DNA from: Candidatus Tayloriibacteriota bacterium | Lineage (GTDB): Bacteria > Patescibacteriota > Minisyncoccia > Phycocordibacterales > PALSA-1337 | Length of the DNA stretch: 5,846 nucleotides | Assembly: GCA_026395105.1 (NCBI GenBank) | Contig: JAPLZH010000081.1 | Span: 1-5,846 of the forward strand | Direction of reading: 5' to 3' | Shown here: positions 1 to 5,114 of the stretch, in pieces | Layout of the letters: the number at the start of each line of letters is the position of its first letter | Position numbering within the stretch: the stretch's first letter is position 1 | Program-made: the position numbers and the translations under genes | The notes under the pieces: generated by a model | The model's input: only the letters and a program-made list of their open reading frames with translations | The model's database searches: none | What the model was told of the DNA's origin: nothing

Positions 1-34
1 TGTCCATATATTGTTGTTTTGCGTTAATATCCAT
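1..34 (-). CDS. 5' end of a possible transposase/integrase gene, cut by window edge
   Basis: Read leftward from an ATG at 34, eleven codons are visible and give MDINAKQQYMD before the window ends. This resembles, from memory, the N-terminus of integrase-core (DDE) transposases common in Patescibacteria, which often begin with a 'KQQYM' segment leading into a helix-turn-helix. No Shine-Dalgarno site precedes the ATG. With only eleven residues the match could be chance, and the true start could lie elsewhere. The neighbouring spacer carries short direct repeats, as the end of an insertion sequence might, and a second transposase start sits at the other edge of the window. Confidence 0.33.
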   Translation of the reverse strand, partial: MDINAKQQYMD

Positions 35-81
35 GGTTTTACTTATATATTTAGTGTTACAAGCAAATTACCATGGTTTCG

Positions 82-126
82 GTGTCTTTTTATATGATTG
101 AACCGTCGACCCATAGTGTCATTTTA
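82..126. repeat. Short direct repeats in the left spacer
   Basis: GTGTCTTTTTA (82-92) and GTGTCATTTTA (116-126) match at 10 of 11 bases, 34 bp apart. A separate 9-bp repeat, CCATGGTTT, occurs at 31-39 and 71-79. Both pairs lie between the leftward partial transposase-like gene and the first forward gene. They could be transposase-binding or terminal sequences of a mobile element, but no full terminal inverted repeat can be defined because the other end lies outside the window. Confidence 0.3.
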
Positions 127-156
127 CGTGAGTCGATACGCGGCATAGCACGTAAA
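123..156. promoter_or_regulatory. Perfect 8-bp inverted repeat upstream of the methyltransferase promoter
   Basis: TTTACGTG (123-130) and CACGTAAA (149-156) are exact reverse complements separated by 18 bases. The right arm lies 12 bp upstream of the TATAAT box at 169-174, overlapping where RNA polymerase would contact the -35/spacer region, so a repressor or activator operator is plausible. No T-run follows on either strand, which argues against an intrinsic terminator. No regulator gene is visible in the window. Confidence 0.4.
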
Positions 157-168
157 GCGAAGGTGCGC

Positions 169-174
169 TATAAT
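169..174 (+). promoter_or_regulatory. Consensus -10 box, probably driving a leaderless transcript
   Basis: TATAAT is followed by exactly six bases and then the ATG at 181. Transcription normally starts about 6-8 bases after the -10 box, so the mRNA would begin at or next to the start codon. An in-frame TAA at 175-177 rules out an upstream start, and no Shine-Dalgarno is present. No good TTGACA-like -35 is seen near 146-151, so the promoter may depend on an activator or be recognised mainly through the -10. Confidence 0.55.
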
Positions 175-180
175 TAACGC

Positions 181-696
181 ATGTTTTCGGATCCACAAAA
201 GAATTTACAACAATTCACCCTAACCCCCGGAATGAAAGTAGCCGACTTCGGTGCTGGATCTGGTTTTTATACGCTCGAAGCTGCGAAAATGGTCGGCTCT
301 TCTGGGCATGTTTATGCCATAGATGTTCAAAAGGAACTTTTAGACAGAATAAAAAGTAATGCATTAAGTGCGAAACTATCAAATATTGAAATAGTCTGGG
401 GTGATATAGAAAAAATAGGCGGAACAAAAATGCGGGAATTCCTTTGCGACAGAATCATCATTTCAAATGTTCTTTTTCAGACAGAAAAAAAGAGCGACAT
501 TTGCCTAGAGGCGAAAAGAATTCTTAAGCCAGGTGGAAAAGTTCTAGTAATAGACTGGTCTACGGGTGCTCCTATAGGTCCCGCTAGTTTCGTTAGTAAA
601 GAAAATGCACTTTCTCTATTCGAACGTGCCGGTTTTAAATTTGAAGCAGAAATTAATGCAGGCGATCATCATTATGGGCTTATCTTAAAAAAGTAA
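181..696 (+). CDS. Class I SAM-dependent methyltransferase (UbiE/Methyltransf_31-like)
   Basis: A cytosolic enzyme of 171 residues that should transfer a methyl group from S-adenosylmethionine; the acceptor cannot be told. The Rossmann fold signatures are clear: motif I VADFGAGSGFYTLEAA at residues 20-35 (the glycine-rich SAM loop), an acidic ribose-contacting end of strand 2 in VYAIDV (44-49), GDIE at 74-77, CDRIIISNVLFQ (89-100) as strand 4, and AKRILKPGGKVLVIDW (111-126), the typical post-motif III helix-turn-strand. At 171 residues it is near the minimal size for the fold and lacks an obvious substrate domain. The start is fixed by an in-frame stop two codons upstream. Its stop codon overlaps the next ATG (TAATG), so the solute-binding protein is probably translationally coupled to it. 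This may be the first gene of the operon. Confidence 0.85.
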   Translation: MFSDPQKNLQQFTLTPGMKVADFGAGSGFYTLEAAKMVGSSGHVYAIDVQKELLDRIKSNALSAKLSNIEIVWGDIEKIGGTKMREFLCDRIIISNVLFQTEKKSDICLEAKRILKPGGKVLVIDWSTGAPIGPASFVSKENALSLFERAGFKFEAEINAGDHHYGLILKK

Positions 697-1997
697 TGAC
701 AAGATTCCAAACAATAATCATCGGTATTTTCTTAATTTGCATAGTTGTAGGTATGGCCCTTCTAGCGACGTATAAAGGAACTTCTTCAGCCACTGATTTA
801 CCTGCTATAACTATCTGGGGCACTGTTCCTAGCGCTACATTTTCGAATTTTCTCGCTGAAATGAAGAAAGTTTATGAAAATACATATCAAATTACATATA
901 TTGAGAAAGCAGAAAAGACTTTTAATGCAGAATTAGTAGCTGCTTTAGCAAATGGTGAAAGTCCTGATGCCGTGCTAGCGCCTTATGAGATAATCTCCAG
1001 TCAGGAAGGTAAATATGCCACCATTCCATATACTACATTCCCTGAGAGGGATTTCAGAGATACTTTTATACAGGAAGGGGAAGTATTTTTAGCTCCATCT
1101 GGCTTAGTGGCTATACCTTTTTCTGTGGATCCTTTGGTTATGTATTGGAATAAGGATATTTTTTCGAATGTTGGGAGGGCATCGTATCCTAAGACCTGGA
1201 CAGAATTTCAGGCGTTGGCAGATAAGATAACAGTAAGAGATGACGCTTCGAATATTACTAGAAGCGCTGTCGCCTTCGGTGAATGGAGGAATGTTACGAA
1301 TGCAAAAGAAATCTTCTCAGCTTTACTTTTCCAGGACGGTGATCCTGTCTCAGTTAGAAGCGGTACGACATTTGCCTCAGTTCTCGGAACCGTAATGACT
1401 AATAGGAATGTTTCCTCAGCAGAAGAGGCTTTGAACTTTTATACTAGTTTCTCAAATCCTACGAAGCAAGTCTATTCTTGGAATCGCTCTTTGCCCCAGT
1501 CTAAAACATATTTTATAGCAGGAAATCTAGCTACATATTTCGGCTTTGCCTCAGAATTTTCCGATATTCGTGATAAGAATCCTAATTTAAACTTTGATAT
1601 CGCTCCTATTCCTCAAATAGAGAAGGGAAATAATCGTGCTACTTATGGAAAATTATTAGCATTCGCATATCCTAAGATGGCAAAGAATGCGAACGCTGCT
1701 TATCAAATGACTCTAGCCTTTCTCGATCCTACTGTCGCTCCTATCTGGACTAGAATCACATATCTTCCGCCAGTCAGAAAAGATTTACTCTCCGCTGGCA
1801 CCACGGACCCATATCAGACCATTTTCTACGATAGCGCTATAATCTCCCACGGCTGGCTAGATCCTAATTCTTTATACTCTGCACAGATCCTTCAGAATCT
1901 CGTGGAGTCATACACTAGCGGAAAGGATGCAGCCCAAATCTTAATAAATAGAGCGAGAGACCAGCTTAATAATCTAGGCGGAACAGGCACAAATTAA
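696..1997 (+). CDS. Membrane-anchored extracellular solute-binding protein, family 1 (ABC-type sugar-binding-like)
   Basis: A 433-residue protein of the MalE/UgpB-like fold. Residues 8-24 form one hydrophobic segment with no lipobox (C15 lacks a proper L-A/S-G/A-C context), so the protein is probably held on the outer face of the membrane by an uncleaved helix. The rest is exported. Family signs are TFNAELVAALANGESPD (75-91, the early 'ala/asn-pro-asp' region), IPFSVDPLVMYWNKDIF (140-156, the hallmark hinge and 'YNKDLF' segment), PKTWTEFQALADKI (165-178), and FIAGNLATYFGFASE (273-287), equivalent to the 'F..GkaAM' segment, followed by DIAPIPQ (301-307). Length is normal for the family. The start overlaps the methyltransferase stop by one base. 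No permease or ATPase gene is nearby. Instead the next gene, three bases on, begins a run of pilin-like genes, so the ligand may be captured for another machine or a distant transporter. Confidence 0.85.
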   Translation: MTRFQTIIIGIFLICIVVGMALLATYKGTSSATDLPAITIWGTVPSATFSNFLAEMKKVYENTYQITYIEKAEKTFNAELVAALANGESPDAVLAPYEIISSQEGKYATIPYTTFPERDFRDTFIQEGEVFLAPSGLVAIPFSVDPLVMYWNKDIFSNVGRASYPKTWTEFQALADKITVRDDASNITRSAVAFGEWRNVTNAKEIFSALLFQDGDPVSVRSGTTFASVLGTVMTNRNVSSAEEALNFYTSFSNPTKQVYSWNRSLPQSKTYFIAGNLATYFGFASEFSDIRDKNPNLNFDIAPIPQIEKGNNRATYGKLLAFAYPKMAKNANAAYQMTLAFLDPTVAPIWTRITYLPPVRKDLLSAGTTDPYQTIFYDSAIISHGWLDPNSLYSAQILQNLVESYTSGKDAAQILINRARDQLNNLGGTGTN

Positions 1998-2000
1998 TTT

Positions 2001-2465
2001 ATGAAAAAACTTTTTCTTATAACTTTAATATCGCTCTCACTTCTCACGGCAGAAGCGAGCTTTGCGGCAGATTCTTTAGTGACGGGTCCAGGTGAGAGTG
2101 GTTATACAGGGATTTTTGTTTGTGATGGGGCGGCGAAGGTCATCGTGGAAGTTAACGGTCAAAAATATGCACAAAACCAAGATGGATCGCGAGGAAAACC
2201 CATTTGTAATTTTACAATGATAGTTACTCAGATTCAGTTCTTCCTAAACTGGGCATTCATTATAGTGATGCCTATAGTCCTTATAGTATTCATGTGGGCA
2301 GGCCTTAAAATGATGAGTAGTAATCCATCCTCCCGTACTGAGGCAAAGAAAATGCTTTTAAATGTGGTAATAGGCTTTATAGTAATGTGTACGGCATTCG
2401 CTATAGTTAAACTTATAACGAGTACATTAACTGGCGGGGACACATTTAACTTCCTACTTAATTAA
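2001..2465 (+). CDS. Pilin-like two-helix membrane protein (TrbC/VirB2 or T4SS_pilin-like), copy 1
   Basis: A 154-residue exported protein. Residues 1-22 look like a Sec signal peptide (KK, hydrophobic core, ...SFAA with cleavage before D24). The mature part has a 50-60 residue polar N-terminal segment with two cysteines (C41, C69) that could form a disulphide. Two hydrophobic helices follow at about 83-104 and 118-140, joined by a polar loop SSNPSSRTEAKK (106-117), and the tail is short. This signal-peptide-plus-two-helices plan is that of VirB2/TrbC pilins and the T4SS_pilin family known from candidate phyla. It starts three bases after the solute-binding protein gene ends and has no Shine-Dalgarno site. 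Assignment is by architecture, so another small membrane protein family is possible. Confidence 0.65.
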   Translation: MKKLFLITLISLSLLTAEASFAADSLVTGPGESGYTGIFVCDGAAKVIVEVNGQKYAQNQDGSRGKPICNFTMIVTQIQFFLNWAFIIVMPIVLIVFMWAGLKMMSSNPSSRTEAKKMLLNVVIGFIVMCTAFAIVKLITSTLTGGDTFNFLLN

Positions 2466-2477
2466 TTTAAAAAATTG

Positions 2478-2483
2478 TAAAAT
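2478..2483 (+). promoter_or_regulatory. Possible internal -10 box, leaderless arrangement
   Basis: TAAAAT lies six bases before the ATG at 2490, the same spacing as the TATAAT-ATG arrangement at 169-181. The 24-base gap here is larger than the 1-3 base gaps elsewhere in the early operon, leaving room for a promoter. No clear -35 and no Shine-Dalgarno are seen. In A+T-rich DNA such a box can arise by chance. Confidence 0.35.
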
Positions 2484-2489
2484 ATACTT

Positions 2490-2987
2490 ATGAAATTTAG
2501 AAATAAAATACTGAGTAAAATATTCATCATCACGCTTTCTCTCATATTCACGTTTAGCTTATTTAGTAGTGTGACAGTAGTCTCGGCAGTCGGTCCTTCG
2601 GGCACTCCTGCGGCCCCTATTGATACCCCTGTTAGTCCCGCAGATAGACCGGATGCTACAGCAGACACTCCGAATAATACTACTAATCCATGCGACCCTA
2701 ATGTTCCATCAGGTAAGCTTTGTAATCCATTAGGTAATAAATCAGGTGATAATGATATATTTAAATTAGTAGCCACTATCGTAGACCTAGCGCTTACCAT
2801 AGCCTCTATAGCCGTAGTTCTATACTTAATTTACATAGGTTTTCAGTATGTTATGGCTCTCGGTAATGAAAATGAATTAAAAAAGCTTCACGAAACCCTT
2901 ATTTGGACATTCGTCGGGATAGCTATAATATTCGGGGCAAAGTTAATAGTGGCAATATTACAAAATACTATAAACGCATTAAAATAA
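2490..2987 (+). CDS. Pilin-like two-helix membrane protein with Pro/Thr-rich linker, copy 2
   Basis: A 165-residue exported protein. Residues 1-33 form a long signal peptide with a basic start (MKFRNKILSK) and a likely cut after VSA (31-33). The mature N-terminus at 34-70 is rich in Pro, Thr, Ala and Asp, like a flexible surface linker. C68 and C78 are ten residues apart and could form a disulphide. Two helices follow at about 92-117 and 134-158, with the polar loop ALGNENELKKLHE (123-135). The helix-loop-helix plan matches the other four small genes here, though this copy lacks their shared tryptophan-glycine in helix 2. No Shine-Dalgarno; it may have its own -10 box. Only one base separates its stop from the next ATG. 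Confidence 0.62.
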   Translation: MKFRNKILSKIFIITLSLIFTFSLFSSVTVVSAVGPSGTPAAPIDTPVSPADRPDATADTPNNTTNPCDPNVPSGKLCNPLGNKSGDNDIFKLVATIVDLALTIASIAVVLYLIYIGFQYVMALGNENELKKLHETLIWTFVGIAIIFGAKLIVAILQNTINALK

Positions 2988-2988
2988 T

Positions 2989-3417
2989 ATGAAAAAATAC
3001 TTTTTATTAGCATTTTCAGTCTTCGCACTACTCTTCCCATGGATTAACCATGCGGCAGACGTGACTAAACTTGATAAGTCGTCCACATTAAGTAATGTTA
3101 TAACTTTAATTCTCGGCTATTTTACGCAGGCTATTTACGTGATTATTAGCTTATGTGTTTTGGTTTTCGTTTACGGAGTAGGGAAGTACTTTTTCTGGGG
3201 AAGCGATAAAAGCGATAGCCATAAAGAGGGGGCAAAGTTTGTGGGGGGGGCATTATTCGGCCTTTTCGTCATACTTTCACTATGGGGATTAGTGGCGATA
3301 CTACGAAATACATTCTTTTCAAGCGCCACTAACGATGGACCTGTATCTTTACCACAAAACTTAATTTATGGTACGAATAAAAATACTGGTAGTGGTGATT
3401 TAAAAGGAACTAATTAA
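2989..3417 (+). CDS. Pilin-like two-helix membrane protein, copy 3 (possibly C-terminally truncated)
   Basis: A 142-residue exported protein with a signal peptide (residues 1-23, ...INHAA before D24) and helices at about 43-70 and 84-106. The polar loop between them is GSDKSDSHKEGAK (71-83). Helix 2 reads GLFVILSLWGLVAILRNTF (91-109), close to GLFIILSIWGLVKILTNTF in copy 4, so the two are clearly paralogues. The tail is rich in Gly, Asn and Thr. Two things are odd. A run of eight G (3243-3250) encodes V-G-G in helix 2 and could be slippage-prone. After the TAA, the same frame continues with 24 codons of similar composition. The gene starts one base after copy 2 ends and has no Shine-Dalgarno. 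Confidence 0.68.
   Translation: MKKYFLLAFSVFALLFPWINHAADVTKLDKSSTLSNVITLILGYFTQAIYVIISLCVLVFVYGVGKYFFWGSDKSDSHKEGAKFVGGALFGLFVILSLWGLVAILRNTFFSSATNDGPVSLPQNLIYGTNKNTGSGDLKGTN
3243..3250 (+). repeat. G8 homopolymer inside a pilin-like gene
   Basis: Eight consecutive G residues fall at codons GTG GGG GGG G in the copy 3 pilin-like gene, ahead of the second membrane helix. A gain or loss of one G would shift the frame there. Another G5 lies at 3228-3232, and copy 4 has a G6 at 3905-3910, in DNA that otherwise avoids G-rich codons. Confidence 0.6.
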
Positions 3418-3492
3418 GGAGGAGGTGTCTTTGATCCTAGTACTAATAATCCGAATAATAATATCCTTAATACTCCAGATGCAAAGGTTTAA
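3418..3492 (+). other. In-frame continuation of the copy 3 gene beyond its TAA stop
   Basis: Immediately after the TAA at 3415-3417 the same frame stays open for 24 codons and ends in TAA at 3490-3492. It reads GGGVFDPSTNNPNNN then ILNTPDAKV. The Gly/Asn/Thr/Pro content resembles the tail just before the stop (NKNTGSGDLKGTN), so this looks like a former C-terminus cut off by a nonsense change or sequencing error. Alternatively, the segment GGAGGAGGT (3418-3426) is the best Shine-Dalgarno sequence on the forward strand. It precedes a TTG at 3431 that opens a 21-codon hydrophobic mini-ORF ending at 3496. The two readings use different frames, and I favour the first. Confidence 0.45.
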
Positions 3493-3513
3493 GTAATCCC
3501 CATTTGGCATTGC

Positions 3514-3539
3514 GGCCCTGTAGTTTAACTGGTAGAATG
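3514..3539 (+). pseudogene. Detached 5' half of a tRNA gene (possibly tRNA-Asp)
   Basis: GGCCCTG (3514-3520) fits a 7-base acceptor strand, followed by T8 A9 and a D arm. GTTT (3523-3526) pairs with GAAT (3535-3538) including G-T pairs, around the loop AACTGGTA (3527-3534), which has the conserved A14, G18 G19 and A21. G26 follows at 3539. Beyond that the bases do not form an anticodon stem-loop with T33, and no T arm (GGTTCGAATCC type) or complementary acceptor strand follows before the next gene at 3584. It is therefore a fragment. The acceptor sequence suggests tRNA-Asp from memory, but the identity-bearing anticodon is missing. Confidence 0.55.
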
Positions 3540-3583
3540 TAAGGAAGAAACTTTATTGGCGTTATTATTAATTAATTTAGTTT

Positions 3584-3958
3584 ATGAAGAAAATTTTAAT
3601 TTCGATTTCAGCATTTTTATTACCAGGCGTTGCGTTAGCTGGAACAAATTCTATTGGTACTAGTCAAATAACTAATGCAGATCAAGTAGTTATTAAGATA
3701 GTTTCAATATTTAATGTTGCAATATATCTCTTAATCTCTTTTGCAGTTCTATATCTAGTCTGGATGATTGTGAAGTATTTCATTGCTGGAGATAGTTCTA
3801 AAAAAGGAGAAATAGCGACCCAGATCGGATATGGAATCCTAGGGTTGTTTATTATTTTATCTATCTGGGGATTGGTAAAAATTCTAACAAATACATTCAG
3901 TACAGGGGGGAGTAACACGGCAGACACAGCAAATTTCCCTAAGGCAATACTGCCTTAA
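3584..3958 (+). CDS. Pilin-like two-helix membrane protein, copy 4
   Basis: A 124-residue exported protein, the most compact of the set with a signal peptide. MKK, a hydrophobic core and ALA (17-19) before G20 form the signal peptide. Helices lie at about 44-66 and 80-102 with the loop GDSSKKGEIATQ (69-80). It shares the pattern V-K-Y-F in helix 1 and GLFIILSIWGLVKILTNTF (87-105) in helix 2 with copy 3, so the pair probably arose by duplication. The short tail has a G6 tract at 3905-3910. No Shine-Dalgarno is present. It is separated from copy 3 by 166 bases holding the tRNA fragment, so it may have its own promoter in the A+T-rich DNA at about 3555-3583, although no convincing -35/-10 pair can be picked. 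Confidence 0.67.
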   Translation: MKKILISISAFLLPGVALAGTNSIGTSQITNADQVVIKIVSIFNVAIYLLISFAVLYLVWMIVKYFIAGDSSKKGEIATQIGYGILGLFIILSIWGLVKILTNTFSTGGSNTADTANFPKAILP

Positions 3959-4000
3959 TAAACCCTTAAGTTTCTTTAATTTTGTTTTGACTGAAAGAAA

Positions 4001-4318
4001 ATGGCAGATGCAGCCTCATTTATTAATAGCAAAATATTAATTATCGCACAGCAGATAATTAATCCTTTGTTATTAGTGGTGATGATGCTCGCTATTCTTA
4101 TCTTCGTCTGGGGAATATATGAATACTATTTTAAGGACGTGGCAGGAGGAGATAGGGCAAAGGGTTCTCAGCATATTCTTTGGGGACTTGTCGGATTCGT
4201 CATAATGCTTTGCGCTTACGGTTTAATTCATGTAGTCTTAAATACTTTCGGAGTAGATGATCAGTTCGGTACTACTTATACCACCCGTCCGACACCGACG
4301 TTTAATGTCACTAAGTAA
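4001..4318 (+). CDS. Pilin-like two-helix membrane protein without signal peptide, copy 5
   Basis: A 105-residue membrane protein. Unlike the other four it begins MADAASFINSK with no cleavable signal sequence. Helices are at about 18-40 (ending FVWGIYEYYF) and 57-80, with the loop KDVAGGDRAKGSQ (45-57). Helix 2 reads WGLVGFVIMLCAYGLIHVVLNTF (61-83), clearly related to copies 3 and 4 through the aromatic-GL-x-x-(I/V)-L-x-NTF pattern. The Thr/Pro-rich tail (TTYTTRPTPTF) may be exposed. An in-frame TGA at 3992-3994 fixes the start at 4001. Only a weak purine stretch (GAAAGAAA) precedes it. It is the last gene of the forward module, followed by the hairpin at 4355. The missing leader suggests a different role, such as a scaffold or export subunit. 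Confidence 0.65.
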   Translation: MADAASFINSKILIIAQQIINPLLLVVMMLAILIFVWGIYEYYFKDVAGGDRAKGSQHILWGLVGFVIMLCAYGLIHVVLNTFGVDDQFGTTYTTRPTPTFNVTK

Positions 4319-4354
4319 ATACCGTTAAAAAAGTTAATAAAAGAAAGAATAAAA

Positions 4355-4381
4355 AAGAGGCACCTTTTGGGGGTGCCTCTT
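4355..4381 (-). terminator. Intrinsic terminator between convergent modules
   Basis: AAGAGGCACC (4355-4364) pairs perfectly with GGTGCCTCTT (4372-4381) around a 7-base loop, a 10-bp G+C-rich stem. Read leftward, the stem runs into a T-run complementary to the A-run at 4351-4356, making a canonical terminator for the reverse-strand genes. Read rightward, the tail is only TGTGTTGG, so it is weaker for the forward operon, though the stem may still stop or protect that transcript. A small hairpin GTACT-TAAG-AGTAC (4400-4413) sits between it and the reverse gene's stop. Confidence 0.8.
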
Positions 4382-4417
4382 GTGTTGGTAAAACTTTTTG
4401 TACTTAAGAGTACCGAT

Positions 4418-4852
4418 TTACCGTTCGGATACTCTTATTTTGACAACTCCAGGCGGTTTTTTCACGCCCGAAGCTATCCGTACCTCGAGCCAGCTAACAT
4501 GGTCACCCATATCATTGCTGGCGAAGGTGTTTAGTTTCGGGATGGCATGGAATCGGTATGTCCGATCCTCGCTCCCGTTTACCCGCACGTCGATGTCGAC
4601 AGCGGGCGTTGACTCTGGGTCGAGCCACAATGCACAGTCATGTGGCTTATAGTGCCTCTGTGACCATCCGCCATCGGATGGTACAGTGATTTCCGTGATC
4701 TGCAGTGGCTTTGCCACTGGTGCTTTTTCACCACTCGGGCTGGCTGTGACCCAGCCATTCAGCGTCTCCTTACCCTTATTCCAGATAAGTACCCCGGTCA
4801 GGACCAACAGGGCGATCTTTACGAACACCCAGATGATTTTTTGTTTCTTCAT
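4418..4852 (-). CDS. Single-pass membrane protein of unknown function
   Basis: I do not recognise the family. The protein has 144 residues: a basic start (MKKQK), one hydrophobic helix at about 6-24, a short charged and then flexible linker (WNKGKETLNGW, SPSGEKAPVAK), and an exported domain at about 50-142. That domain is rich in Val, Ile and alternating polar residues and contains single H-x-C (71-73) and several Trp residues, compatible with a small beta fold. It is preceded by the only convincing Shine-Dalgarno of any intact gene here (GGAAGGAG, five bases before the ATG). It lies 31 bases downstream of the SPFH-like gene remains on the same strand, so the two were probably cotranscribed and might act together at the membrane. 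Its terminator is at 4355-4381. Forward-strand reading frames across it look like shadows. Confidence 0.6.
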   Translation of the reverse strand: MKKQKIIWVFVKIALLVLTGVLIWNKGKETLNGWVTASPSGEKAPVAKPLQITEITVPSDGGWSQRHYKPHDCALWLDPESTPAVDIDVRVNGSEDRTYRFHAIPKLNTFASNDMGDHVSWLEVRIASGVKKPPGVVKIRVSER

Positions 4853-4857
4853 ATTTT

Positions 4858-4865
4858 CTCCTTCC
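4858..4865 (-). promoter_or_regulatory. Strong ribosome binding site for the reverse-strand membrane protein
   Basis: Read leftward, GGAAGGAG ends five bases (AAAAT) before the ATG at 4852. This fixes the start codon. It contrasts with the forward-module genes, none of which has a comparable site, and supports a different origin for this module. Confidence 0.75.
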
Positions 4866-4883
4866 GTTTTTGTTTTCTCCTGG

Positions 4884-5102
4884 TTACGTTACGTTCAGCT
4901 CGACTATCGGTGTGGCATCTCCACCCCCGCCCCCTTTTTTGTTTTTCTTTCCGTCGCCACCGCCTTGCCCTTGTTGGAGCTTGACGAATTTGATGTCGGT
5001 CGACTTTAGGGAAGCGTAGAGAAGGTCTTCGATGACCCGCTGTTGCCACGGCTCGAGTTTGTCAAAGTTCTTGCCGTATAGTTTCGCAGCACTTTCATTC
5101 AT
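4884..5102 (-). CDS. C-terminal piece of the SPFH-like protein, or a separate 72-residue ORF
   Basis: If read alone, this is 72 residues from an ATG at 5102. It has a helical segment NESAAKLYGKNFDKLEPWQQRV (2-23), then SLKSTDIKFVKLQQ (31-44), a Gly/Lys-rich low-complexity stretch (QGGGDGKKNKKGGGGGD, 46-62) and a short end. It lies in exactly the same frame as the upstream SPFH-like ORF, separated from it only by a TAG (5117-5115) and four sense codons (H-I-A-T). No Shine-Dalgarno precedes the ATG. I therefore think it is the detached C-terminus of that protein and not an independent gene. Translation restart or stop readthrough remains possible. Confidence 0.5.
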   Translation of the reverse strand: MNESAAKLYGKNFDKLEPWQQRVIEDLLYASLKSTDIKFVKLQQGQGGGDGKKNKKGGGGGDATPIVELNVT

Positions 5103-5114
5103 AGTCGCTATGTG

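Noticed and set aside
2462..2800. Reverse-strand 112-residue frame opposite pilin-like copy 2
   Set aside because: It is antisense to a gene with a clear signal peptide and two helices; its composition is what the complement of a Pro/Thr-rich region produces.
3418..3426. GGAGGAGGT as the ribosome site for pilin-like copy 4
   Set aside because: It is more than 150 bases upstream of the ATG at 3584, far too distant, and can equally be read as three glycine codons.
3540..3583. Completion of the tRNA with an anticodon arm and 3' half
   Set aside because: No stem with a T33-containing 7-base loop, no T-arm consensus and no strand complementary to GGCCCTG occur before the next gene.
181..4318. 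Use of the alternative code with UGA as glycine, known in Absconditabacteria and Gracilibacteria
   Set aside because: No intact gene needs an in-frame TGA, glycines are encoded by GGN, and genes have normal lengths with the standard code. The absence of TGA stops is noted but is explained by low G+C.
4387..4422. GGTAAA/TTTACC and GTACT/AGTAC inverted repeats as a second terminator
   Set aside because: The stems are short, A+T-rich and not followed by a clean T-run; the hairpin at 4355-4381 is much stronger.
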